Shown here: in pieces, positions 46,850-56,913 of the stretch
How positions within the stretch are numbered: the first letter of the stretch is position 1
Layout of the letters: every line of letters starts with the position of its first letter
NCBI GenBank assembly: GCA_023213395.1
Contig: CM041465.1
Span: 216,573,741 to 216,637,740, forward strand
Reading direction: 5' to 3'
Length of the DNA: 64,000 nt
Source: Cycas panzhihuaensis
Lineage: Eukaryota > Cycadophyta
Translations under genes and position numbers: made by a program
Notes under the pieces: generated by a model
What the model was told of the DNA's origin: nothing
Seen by the model: only the letters and a program-made list of their open reading frames with translations
The model's database searches: none

Positions 46850-48070
46850 AACTACTAAATACAAGTTAGGAAGGTACAAAGATATCATTTGTTATCTTAA
46901 GACTTAAACCTACTCTAAGGAGACCTCTACTAAGAATATGAATATTATTAAATCTTTAGTGTTCTATTACATTATCATTGGTGACATCCTATATAAATTC
47001 TTCTTTGATGGAGTAATGCTTAGGTGTCCCTTCTTCTCTAAGACTCAAACTGTCCTAAAAGAGTACCATGATAGAATATGAAAAGGGTATTTATAGGGCA
47101 ATCCATCATTTAAAGAAGTTTATAAATGGGCTACTATTATCCAACCTTGTTTAAAGATGTCCATGCATATGTTCTTAAGTGTGAGAAATGTTAGGACCGT
47201 GCTAACTTGATCTACTAGCTTACCACTTGCACGAGAGAAATTATATCTCCTTGGCCCTTTTCTTAATGGGGCCTAAACTTGATTAGGATGATCTGGCCTA
47301 CATTTATATGGGGACACAAATTCATCCTAACTACCATGAAGTACTTTACCAACTAGAGCAAGGACAACCCAGTGATCACCATTACTAGCAAGGTTCATGT
47401 TATGCTTATCTATCAACAAATAATTTATAGATTTAGAGTCCTTAATATAATTATCATAAATAAACATCCCCTTTTTTACAATAAGGATATTGATGAACTA
47501 TATAAAAATCCTCAATTACATATAAGATGTCTTATCCATACTACCGATAAGCGAATAGACACGTTAAAGCCTTTAGTAAGATCCTAGTAAAGATTCTATC
47601 AAAGATTATGTATGTGTCACATAGAGATTGATATGTTTAACTATATAGAATCTCAATTTACATAGTCACTGGAATGATACCTTTCTCTTTGGTATATATT
47701 ACTGAAATAATGCTTCCCTTAGAAATTAAGATCCTAACTCTTAAGATTTTGCTTAAAGAATTTATAAATAAGGGTTGAATCAGAGAAGCATAATTATTGG
47801 AGTTAGAGAATATGGATGAAATACTAGTTAATTCCTACCAATATAACCTTTCTTCCTAAAAGAAGACACAAGCTATATATGATAAAATTTTATAACCTAA
47901 GAAGTTTTGGATAGGTGAGAAGGTTCTCAAGTTAGAATAAATATGTTATAGACATCACTAATTCATGCCTAAATAGGTGCGAATATTTCTCATATTCAAG
48001 GATTTGAATAATAGGGCCTATAATGTATAAAGTATGGATAATTTAAGGCTTAAAAAATTGGTTAACTACT
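46850..48070 (+). pseudogene. Integrase relic, old Tat element
   Basis: NPSFKEVYKWATIIQP and a CEKC-like zinc region near 47180, core fragments around 47240-47690, and a C-terminal FLIFKDLNNRAYNV that parallels FVVLESLDNGAYRI. Heavily stopped. Confidence 0.75.
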
Positions 48071-48529
48071 GATACCTCTAGAAGTATTACACTTAATTTG
48101 AAAGGAAGGCTCATCTCTATAATGAGCCTATACTTTACCTATACTCTAAAATGAACTTAAACTACACTAAAGTCTATAATGAGTATAAACTAATTATACT
48201 CTAGCACAAGTATAAGCTATTGCAACCACTTTGCAATAAGTATAGACTTACCAAACACCTCCAGAAGTTTAAACTAGGTAATACCCTTTACAATGAGGTT
48301 AAACTACAACTCCCCTCAAATGAATAACTTGGGGGCACTTAACTCTATAATAAATATAAACTAGATAGTTCTCTAAACCATGGTGAGCTTAGTCTATAAT
48401 TATTCCTTTTTATTGTAATAAACTGAAAAAAATTAATATTTATGATATTATATATAATAAGGAGATAAAGGGATAAGGTGAGAGATATTTTTATACAACT
48501 TAAACTGATATGAGAGAATGAATATATAT
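48071..48529. other. Post-integrase spacer of the old Tat relic
   Basis: Contains short repeated phrases such as ATAATGAGT/ATAAACTA and AATGAGCTTAAACTAC around 48110-48390. No gene recognised. Confidence 0.4.
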
Positions 48530-48591
48530 ATATACATATATACATACACACACATACACACACACACACACACACATACACACACACACAT
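48525..48591 (+). repeat. Microsatellite (TA)n/(CA)n
   Basis: TATATATATACATATATACATACACACACA-type run in which TA units grade into CA units. Confidence 0.95.
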
Positions 48592-48799
48592 AATAAAATT
48601 TTGAGTATAGCATGAATACATTAATGTATGGTCCCAAAATTTCCATGGGCATCAACAATGCTTTAGTAAGTCACTTTCCATACTCATGGAGTGGACACAT
48701 ACTTTGCTAAGATTATCCGCTTCCCCCTACTCCATTATTCGTTACTCCTATAAGTATTCTATTCTAGGGGTTTATCCTCTCTTATACCATTATTTCCCT

Positions 48800-50070
48800 A
48801 AGCCTTAGGAGATCTCTAGACTCCTTTGTTTAACTTTCAGCTTAAGCTTTGGGAGTTGTTGCTTTGTCTCACTAACCCTCTAACTAGTGACTTGAGAAAA
48901 TCCCTCTCAATCTCCAAATCTCATATCCACACCTATAACTCCCTCTATTTGGCTCAAATAACAAGCATAATATACTTTATTTATCTTCCCAAAAAGTAGG
49001 TTAACCCTCAATTTACATAAGAGGCATCCACAAACCATAGATAAATGGGAAGATCACATTGAGTGCCTACCATATGAATGTTCCCCACAATAATTCATCA
49101 CCTATAAAGGGCAATAATAAGTGGTAATTAGTTTATATCCATATAATATTCTCAAATCATAAGTAAATAACTAGAAAGAAAAACTAATAGAAAGTAATAC
49201 AAATAAAAAATAATAAGAAATAGCTCACCCTTGTTATCAGAGTCACTCCACATGATGTTATGATGATTAAAGGAGGAAAGGGAGGCCTCTAAAGTAATGA
49301 CCTTATGCCAAACCTTGTGTTAGTCCCCTCCCTTATTCTATCTATTTAGGTCATCATTACATCTACTAGCCATTATAACTACCCCCTATCCTCATTAGAG
49401 TCCCATCCAATCCCTATATATGGCTCATGGATATAGTTGGATAGTTTGAAGCATTCCAGGTCAATGGCATCTATTAATTAGGGCCTCACCTCATCATGTT
49501 GGTATACTAATAATCCTATATGCCACGTATTCATTATCTTATCAATGTGCCTAACTTTCCTATTTCCTCCTCTAAATGAATAAGAGGGAAGTGGTCAAAC
49601 ATCGAGTTTATTAGGATGGAGTAGTATGAGAAACCCTTGTTGCCTCTACTCCAAATGTTGGATAACTAGCCTATCATATTAGAGATAATGAGCAAGTTCT
49701 TATCATATCTCCTCTCTCACTTATACTACCTAATGAATGATACCAATCCCCTTGGGATACCTAAATAGTTCTAGGTCTTAGATATCTTAAAAATAATGAC
49801 TAGTACAATGACCTTCCACATTAGAGGGACCAATACTACATCTCTAATTATAGCCAATTAAAATTTTATAGGAGGTCCAATCTAATATGTGCTCACCTTA
49901 GCCTTAGTACTATTTGGGGGTATTGATAAATTTGCACACTCTATCCATAGTAAGACACTCCTAGGGTCTTCTTGATATCTCATGATATAATATGTAAGTC
50001 CCCAAGGGCCTTAAACTTGAATACTCTCACACTAGGCACTTAATGCCTCACTAGGTCCATAGTAGATGTA
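48800..50070 (-). pseudogene. Relic of the antisense PMD-like gene in the old Tat element
   Basis: On the minus strand at about 50066-49944 the frame reads MDLVRH-VPSVRVFKFKAL then GDLHIIS-DIKKTLGV, matching DIVSHWDRRRHVFHLP and EDITITPGDIRRILGV in the young element. Further on, after a likely intron (49228-49102), FPFIYGLWMP parallels FPQVYAKGQPP. Near 48920-48880 a charged helical LEIERDFLKSLVRGLV corresponds to the coiled-coil-like tail. Gene order, strand and distance from integrase are the same as in the 16.5-kb element. Several stops; not functional. Confidence 0.65.
49102..49228 (-). other. Probable intron relic in the old antisense gene
   Basis: Minus strand: donor AAGG|GTGAGC at 49228, acceptor CCTTTATAG| at 49102, 127 bases, T-rich inside. 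It lies between the acidic SDSDN segment and the FPFIY segment, the same place as the intron in the young element. Confidence 0.55.
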
Positions 50071-50311
50071 TATCCATGGTGAGTTGGATGAAGTGGTATG
50101 CCTACAATAAACCATAATGGCATAAAACTTTGTAGTCTCCATTTATCAATATATCTAAGAGGAGAGTCAACATGCACTTTGCATTATTAAGGCTTTCAAT
50201 CTATGTCAATATTTACAAAGTAATAAGAGTATTAAAGTTTATATATTTATTATTACAAATAGTAATAATAATAATAATAATTAACTCACTATGGTGCCAT
50301 ACTATGATATT

Positions 50312-50741
50312 TGTTGGAGTTAATCGTCATCACTCTACTCCTACCTTCCAACTAAGATTGTATACCTCATCAACCTTATTTTACACATGTGGGTGCTCAA
50401 CATGTGTAGGTAAATTAAGCTAAGTTAATGTTAATTTGAGTTAGTTTCATTTGAGTTAAGTTAGTATTATTTTATTGTTAATTTAAATTACAGAGGTTGA
50501 GGAGTTTCTCTCCTCCCCCAAAATTTTAAATATTGAGGGGTGTGCAACCCTTGTGTCTTTAGACACTGCCCTCATTTGAGAAATTTGTAATGCTCACTTC
50601 TCACAATGGCTTGAATACAATGCTTTCATGGTTTATACTACATTGCAACATCGATGTATTGAAGATTTGTATTATTGTATTGATCTATTGAAGTTTATTC
50701 TATGTTCTGCCCTATTCTCCTACTCTATTATTTTTTCAACA
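50312..50741 (+). repeat. 5' LTR of a plus-strand copia-type element
   Basis: Starts TGTTGGAGTTAAT and ends TTTTTTCAACA, with matching TGTTG/CAACA tips, directly followed by a perfect iMet-type primer site. No partner LTR was found in the window, and the element is interrupted at 52215. Confidence 0.75.
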
Positions 50742-50743
50742 TT

Positions 50744-50797
50744 TGGTATCAGAGCTACTTGGGGCTCCATTCTATTTCCAACATCTGGTATCAGAGT
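50744..50797 (+). promoter_or_regulatory. Doubled primer-binding site
   Basis: TGGTATCAGAGC at 50744-50755 is followed by a second TGGTATCAGAGT at 50786-50797. Each is preceded by a CAACAT-like LTR end (TTCAACATT and TCCAACATC), so the LTR-end/primer-site junction is present twice, 42 bases apart. Confidence 0.85.
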
Positions 50798-50979
50798 GGA
50801 TGATTACTGGTCTATTGAATTTTTTTCAAAGAAGCAAGAAGATTTTGAGGCAGATTTACTCAATGAAGCAAAATATTAGTTATACTTATTTTCTACACAA
50901 TTTTTTTAGCAAGTTTCTTATATTGTTTTATTAAGATTTACTTATTATTAAGTTATATTTAATAAATAACAGGGATATT

Positions 50980-51745
50980 TTAGATTTTTTCATATATTTA
51001 TGCAGATTTGTGAAGGATTTCAGTAGCAAGCCATATTTATCCAAGTTTTTTCTCAGATTTGAGCTATATTTCTTTAGATCTATATTTTTTATCATATATT
51101 TCACCATTTTTTTGTAGATTCTTGTCTATATTTCTAGATCTACGAAGGAGATCAATAGATTTCAGCTACAAGCTACATTTTTTTAAAGATTTGTGAAGGA
51201 TTTTTAGCTACCTGCAAGATTTATACAAGTTTTCTTCATATTTGTGATATATTTTCTCATATCTATATTTTGTTGTCAAATATTTGGCAATTTTCAAGTA
51301 GATTTCTGTCTATTTATCCTATATTTTTTTAGATCTGTGTAGGATTATAGCTACATGCAATATTTACTTAAGTTTTTCTTAGATTTGAACAATATTTCTT
51401 TAGATCTACATTTTTTTATCATATATTTCACCATGTTTTGGTAGATTCTTATTTATATTTCCAGATCTACAAAGGAGATTAGTATATTTTAGCTATAAGC
51501 TATATTATTTCAAAGATTTGTGAAGGATTTTCAGTTGCATGCAAGATTTATACAAGTTTTCTTCATATTTGTGATATATTTTCTCATATCTATATTTTTT
51601 TATAAAATATTTTACATTTTTCAAATAGATTTATGTCTATTTATCCTATATTTTTATAGATCTATACAGGATTGTAGTTGCATGCAATATTTACTTAAGT
51701 TTTTTCTCATATTTGAGCTATATTTCTTCAAGATCTGCCTTATAC
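50980..51745 (+). repeat. Tandem repeat of about 327 bp, roughly 2.3 copies
   Basis: GATTTGTGAAGGATTTTnAG with GCAAGATTTATACAAG recurs at 51190 and 51516, and ATGCAATATTTACTTAAG at 51356 and 51683. Each unit seems built from two related halves of about 160 bp rich in AGATCTATATTTTTT. It lies in the leader downstream of the primer site; the 50798-52209 interval holds no coding domain. Confidence 0.75.
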
Positions 51746-52209
51746 TTTTCAGATATGTTATACTTACATCAGATCTATAATATTTAGCTTAAATCTGTAA
51801 TATTTTTTAAAGTTTTCTTTAGATCTATTATGTTCTCTTTCATATCTAAATTTTTTCATTATATATTTGATGATATTTTTTAAAGTTTGATACAGATCTA
51901 TATTTTTTAGGCATATTCAGCCTTCTAAAAAAGCTATACAATAGATCTCATCTCTGCAAGTCTACAAATCAAGCTACATTACCAGGTTTTTTCAATTTCA
52001 TTCTCAGATTTAAGCATATAAATACATTTTATTTTTTTATGATATATATGCTGCAACATATTTGAAAAAGCTTTAGATACAAATATATATACATATATTT
52101 TTCTTTAATATATCTAAAATTTTCTAGTTCATTTGTGCTCCATTGAATTAACAAAAAAAACTCAATATTATTTTTATATTCTCTTTGTATAAATATATGA
52201 TTTTTTTAA

Positions 52210-52214
52210 ATATT
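52210..52214 (+). repeat. Target-site duplication ATATT, left copy
   Basis: Matches 59861-59865, flanking the minus-strand copia element. Confidence 0.65.
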
Positions 52215-52649
52215 TATGAGAATAGAGGTATAAGTATAGCATTAATAGGGTCAATGTAAGCAAGAAATAACTAGAAAATAATACTGCACAAGTACACGTC
52301 AATTAACAAGTGGAAAACCCCTTCTGGGGAAGAAAAACCACCTCCTAAATCTAATTCATTAATAAAGAATTAAAACCATGATACAAAACCACCAACACAA
52401 AACCAACCTTTAAACAGGTATTTGGATAGCCCTTCTAGATTCCTGTAACCATCTCCATGAATCTAGGAGATAAATAAATACTACGAAGGTTCGTTAGAAT
52501 ATAGTTCTGTATTTCAACGACCATCCATAAATTAATAAAATAAACATAAATTTAAACATTAGAATCACTTAAATTATATATAAGACATGTGACTAAATAA
52601 TAACATTAAGAAACATAAAGCTTATATTATATCATCTAACATCCTAACA
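52215..52649 (-). repeat. 3' LTR of the minus-strand copia element
   Basis: Minus strand starts TGTTAGGATGTTAGATG. It matches 59424-59860 throughout, with shared blocks such as GGAAAACCCCTTCT and AACCATGATACAAAACCACC on the plus strand. Confidence 0.92.
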
Positions 52650-52658
52650 TCCCCCTTT
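52650..52658 (-). promoter_or_regulatory. Polypurine tract of the minus-strand copia element
   Basis: Minus-strand AAAGGGGGA directly before the 3' LTR. Confidence 0.8.
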
Positions 52659-52697
52659 AATGCAAACTTTTGTACTAGAGAGAAAAGAAGAGCTTCA

Positions 52698-53100
52698 TCA
52701 CGGTGATCCCCCTTTGATGGAGACTTCTTTTATCTGTAATAGATCTTTGAGGTTCAAGAATTTAACTTTAGTTAGAGACTTCATAAGAATGTTAGCAATA
52801 TGTAGATCTGTTGCACAATAAGACAAAGAAACAAGATTATCAATAACTAAATTACAAATAAAATGTTGATATAATTCAATATGCTTAGTCTTAGAATATG
52901 AAACTAGATTTGTAGCTATAGCAATTGCACCTTGATTATCAACTTTAATTTCAATTGAAGAGTTTAGAGACAGACCAATTTCATTTAGTAAAGATTTTAG
53001 CCAAAGTGCTTCTTTACCAACCTCAACTAATGCTTGATATTCAGCTTTAGTCGTTGATAACGCTAAGGTCGATTTTTTCTGCACCAAGTAATAGGTGAGG
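52698..53100 (-). pseudogene. RNase H of the minus-strand copia element
   Basis: Open for 129 codons: STLALSTTKAEYQALVEVGK, EALWLKSLLNEIGL, KVDNQGAIAIA, KTKHIELYQHF and NILMKSLTK are the standard copia RNase H motifs. This is the C-terminal end of the polyprotein and finishes just before the polypurine tract. The upstream junction to reverse transcriptase contains stops. Confidence 0.88.
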
Positions 53101-54240
53101 AATCTATAAAAAATACATAACTTAAAGTAGATTTACGATCAAATATATCACCTGCCCAATCAAAATCAGTATATCCAGTTAACATTAGTGGTTTATTACA
53201 AAAATTATAAGTTAAACCATAAAATACAGTATGCTTTAGATAACATAAAATACATCTAGCAGCTTTCTAATGAGATTCGTGTGGTTATTGCATATAATAA
53301 GAACATAAAGCAACAGCATAAGAAATTTCAGGGTGGGTGTGAGTAAGATAGATTAGACTACCAATGAGTTATATGTATAGAGTTGGATCACATAACAGAG
53401 TTGGACAATCAGTAGATAGTTTAACTCCTGATTATAATGGATTTATTACGGGTTTAGCATTTTCCATGTTAAACTACTGAATTAAGTCTAGAATATACTT
53501 AAGTTAAGATATTATTATATTTGAATGATTTTGATAAACTTGTAAACCAAGAAAGTAATGTAATAGACCTAAATCAGTCATTTCAAATTTGTTCATTAAA
53601 GTAGATTTTATATGATGAATATTATGAGTTGATGATCCAGTAATGATAATGTCATCAACATTGAGGATTAGAATAGTAAGATTTTTATTTTCACATTTAA
53701 AATAAAGATTTGGATCACTAATACATCTAGTGTACCCAATATAAATTAAATAATCATCAACTTTAGTATACCAAGCTCGAGGAGCTTGTTTTAAACCATA
53801 AATGGATTTTTTAAGTTTACAAACTAAATTAGGATTTTTAATAAATCTAGGTGGCTATGACATATAGATCTCTTCTTTAAGATTACCATTCAAGAAAGCA
53901 CTCTTAACATCTATTTGGTGTATTTCCCAACCAAACTTAGCTGCAAGAGTAATAATTGTCTTGATTGTGTTCATCTTTGCAACGTAGGCAAAGGTTTCAT
54001 TATAATTAATGCCATCTATTTGAGAAAATCCTTTGGCAATAAGGCGAGCTTTATATTTTTCAACTGCACCTGTTGAGTTATATTTAGTCCTATAGACCCA
54101 TTTACAGTCAACGACATTTTTCCCGAGTGGGAGAGGAACAAGATCCCAAGTTAAATTTTTAATTAAGGCATCAAATTTAGTTTGCATAGCATTCTACCAT
54201 ATATAATTGTTTCTAGCTTGTTTGAATGTTTTGGGATTAT
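53101..54240 (-). pseudogene. Reverse transcriptase of the minus-strand copia element
   Basis: The N-terminal part is open (54187-53855): LVPLPLGKNVVDCKWVYRTK, KARLIAKGFSQIDGINYNET and HQIDVKSAFLNGNLKEEIY. The catalytic region (LNVDDIIIT-like residues, about 53640-53660) and C-terminal parts continue with stops. Usual copia order, after integrase. Confidence 0.88.
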
Positions 54241-55500
54241 TGTTGTCCATTATTTTTACCATTAAGGTAAAATTAGCATATAGTTTTTATGCACGTGTGC
54301 GTTTGGTATCAGTAGGATTACCCACATCAGATCCAGCATCAGCAAGCATTTTGGTTGCCCAAACAGGTTACTTGTGAGTAACTGTATCTGAAGATGTAGG
54401 TTGATTTGATGAACTAGCCTGAAGGGAAGGATTTGTTTCAGTGGGTTCAGATAGAGTCTAATTTTGGACTTAAGTTGATAAAGATTCTATAACTTCTGAA
54501 TCAACTTATTTATCAGAAGGGTCAACCAAACAAGTGTTGGTTATTTTTAACAAGAAGTTCTACATAAGTAGATGTTGAAGAAGATCCTTCTTCATCAAAG
54601 ATTACATCACGCAAAATAGAAATATGATGCGTGACTATATCTAAGAGTCTATAAGCTTTACTCTCTTCGCTATACCCAACGAAGATGTATTTTTGACTTT
54701 TTTTTATCTAATTTTTTACGTTTTTCGTGAGGGATATGTCCCCACGTAATACTGCCAAAGATTCATAAATGATTGACAAATGGTTTTCTTCTAGACTATT
54801 TTTTTTCTAGAGTAACGTTCTGTAGACATTTACTAGGTAAACGATTTAATAAATAATTAGAGTAGTTAATTGCTTCTACTCATAATTTTAAATCTAGATT
54901 TTTTGCATGTAATATGCAACGAGTCATCTCAACCAGAGTATGGTTTTTGCGTTCAGCAATATTATTTTGTTGAGGTGTGTAAGCAACAGAATGTTGGAAC
55001 CAAATTCTGTGTGATTTACAGAAAGAAGTAAATTTTCCACTTAAATATTCCTTAGCATTATCATATCGAAATATTTTGATTCTTGAATTTGATTAATTTT
55101 CAACTAATATTTTATATTCAACGAAAATGTCAAACACTTAACTACGTGTTTTGAGCATATAAACCCAACATTTTCTTGAATAATCATCTATAAATGTAAT
55201 AAAATAACGAGAACCTGAGTATGATGTTACATGAAAGGGTCCACATATGTCAGAGTAGACAAGTTCGAGTGGAGCAGTTGCTCCGTATTGAGTTTTATGT
55301 GGAAATGGTTCTATGTGTTGTTTGCTTATCACACAGACTTCACAAACACAATAAACAGTGTTTAAGGGTGGTAAACCATGAACCATTTCATGCTTCTTTA
55401 AATATTATAGTTTGCCATAACTTGTATGGCCAAATCTTACATGCCAAAGTTTGCTGATTGAGTCAGATTTAGTAATAAAGGCACTAAAAGAGTTTGATTT
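54241..55500 (-). pseudogene. Integrase of the minus-strand copia element
   Basis: The GAG-pre-integrase/zinc part shows CEVCVISKQHIEPFP. The catalytic core has LELVYSDICGPFHV (first Asp) and YFITFIDDYSRKCWVYMLK (55386-55138); after a stop it continues through the region with SVAYTPQQNNIAERKN-like residues at about 54930-54990 (catalytic Glu). Stops and frameshifts occur throughout. Confidence 0.85.
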
Positions 55501-55799
55501 GTTATTTTGAAGACTGGTTAGACTATAAAGACCTATGTTATGATCAACAGATCCTGAGGCAATATGTCTGAATTTGTTTGATGGTTCCTTTATGATAAAT
55601 TTATTTTTCTAGAATTCGATGACAAGGTCTTTCTAGTAGATCTGATAGACTGAGAGTAGGTTTGGTAACAAACTAGGTACGTAAAAGACGTCCTTGATTG
55701 AACCATCTTTTAGAATAACATCACCAGAGCCTTTGACTTTAAGTTGATTACCACTTCCTAAAGAAATCTCTTCTTCAGAGTTCGTATCGGATTGATAAG

Positions 55800-55870
55800 T
55801 GGTTAAATTTTTCTAGTGTCTAGTCATGTAATAGGATGCACTAGAGTCAAGGATCCACTGTGGTGGTTGA
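55800..55870 (-). pseudogene. Protease active-site segment of the minus-strand copia element
   Basis: Reads WILDSSASYYMTRH; copia proteases normally have W-[IL]-[LI]-D-S-G-A-[ST]-x-H-M. The glycine of the active site reads serine and the usual histidine is tyrosine, both one-base changes. Confidence 0.8.
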
Positions 55871-55999
55871 TTTGAAGGAGCAACAAATGCAGAAGTTGTT
55901 GCTACTAAAGAACGATTATGGGATTTACGATTTTGGGGTCTTGATTGAGAATGGGATTGAGGTTTATTTTGCAATCACTTGGAAGCTTTCCATACTTCT

Positions 56000-56913
56000 G
56001 AAGCTATTCTACTTCTACAGACATCAATAGTATGGCCTCTTTTATGATAATAGGCACAACTAGTGTTCTAAGAAGAAGTTGCATTGTTCCTATTAGAAAA
56101 TAATTAATTAGAAGTATTCTGGTGTTTAGTTGGACCAGAATATTTAACATTGTTTTGTGAATTAGATGGTGAACCTCTATGAGGTTTCTGAAATTTTGGA
56201 TTATTATGAAAATTGTTGTTCTATTGTTTGTTTTTAAATTGTGTCTTAGTTTTAGAAAACAAAGCCTGTGAAGGATCTTTTAATGCACCTGTTTAAATTA
56301 ACATTGTCTGATGTTCAATCAGCTGGTTTGTCATCTGATTGAATGTTATAGATGGGTTGCCAGCTTGTTATCTGGCAATTTTGAAGAGATTAAAGTGTAT
56401 TGGTAGTTTGTTTACTGTAAGACGTATGAGCGTATCGTCATCTCTAACATGCGTAGTTATTTTTTCAACATCACCTTCTTTGGTTTTAGATTTGATGTAG
56501 TTATCTAGATCTTTATTAATTGATTAAATTTTAGTTAAAAAATCCTCAACATTTGAAAATTCATCAAGAGTCAGGTTATACAATTGTTATTCTAGGACAG
56601 CCACTTGATGTGTATCAACCTTGTCATATTTTTCTTGCAAGGTTTTCCAGACAGTGGCTAAGTCATTTTTTTTAGAAAACTGCTGACTGATTTTTGGTGA
56701 GAGTGAGTTTAATATGGTGCCTAAGGCAGCATCTGAGTTTATCAGATATACCATAAGACTCTCAGTAGCATCTGCTTTTGGTTTTTGAAATTCACTTGTC
56801 ACATATCGCCATATCTTTTGCTGTTTAAGCTGATGGGATATGTGATTACTCCAATCGGCATAGTTTAAGCCTGTTAATACTGGAATTGGAATGCAGGTGA
56901 CTATCCCTGGCAT
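56000..56913 (-). pseudogene. gag: gag of the minus-strand copia element
   Basis: Starts MPGIVTCIPIPVLTGLNYAD (ATG at 56913) and is open for 108 codons: LKQQKIWRYV and VWKTLQEKYDKVDTHQVAVL are typical copia gag (UBN2-like) segments. It continues with stops to the zinc knuckle at about 56070-56020, CAYYHKRGHTIDVC, where the second cysteine reads tyrosine (TGT to TAT). Confidence 0.85.

Larger units (their letters stand above)
42430..50170 (+). mobile_element. Very old relic of a Tat-clade element related to the 16.5-kb one
   Basis: Gag, protease, reverse transcriptase, RNase H, integrase and the antisense gene all occur in the same order as in the 16.5-kb element and align with it domain by domain at protein level, although the DNA is now AT-rich and full of stops. 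No LTR or archaeal RNase H was found: the relic is cut on the right by a copia LTR at 50312 and on the left it fades out. Ends are approximate. Confidence 0.82.

Noticed and set aside
48345-48587. Minus-strand frame beginning with alternating Cys-Val
   Set aside because: It is a translation of the CA microsatellite.
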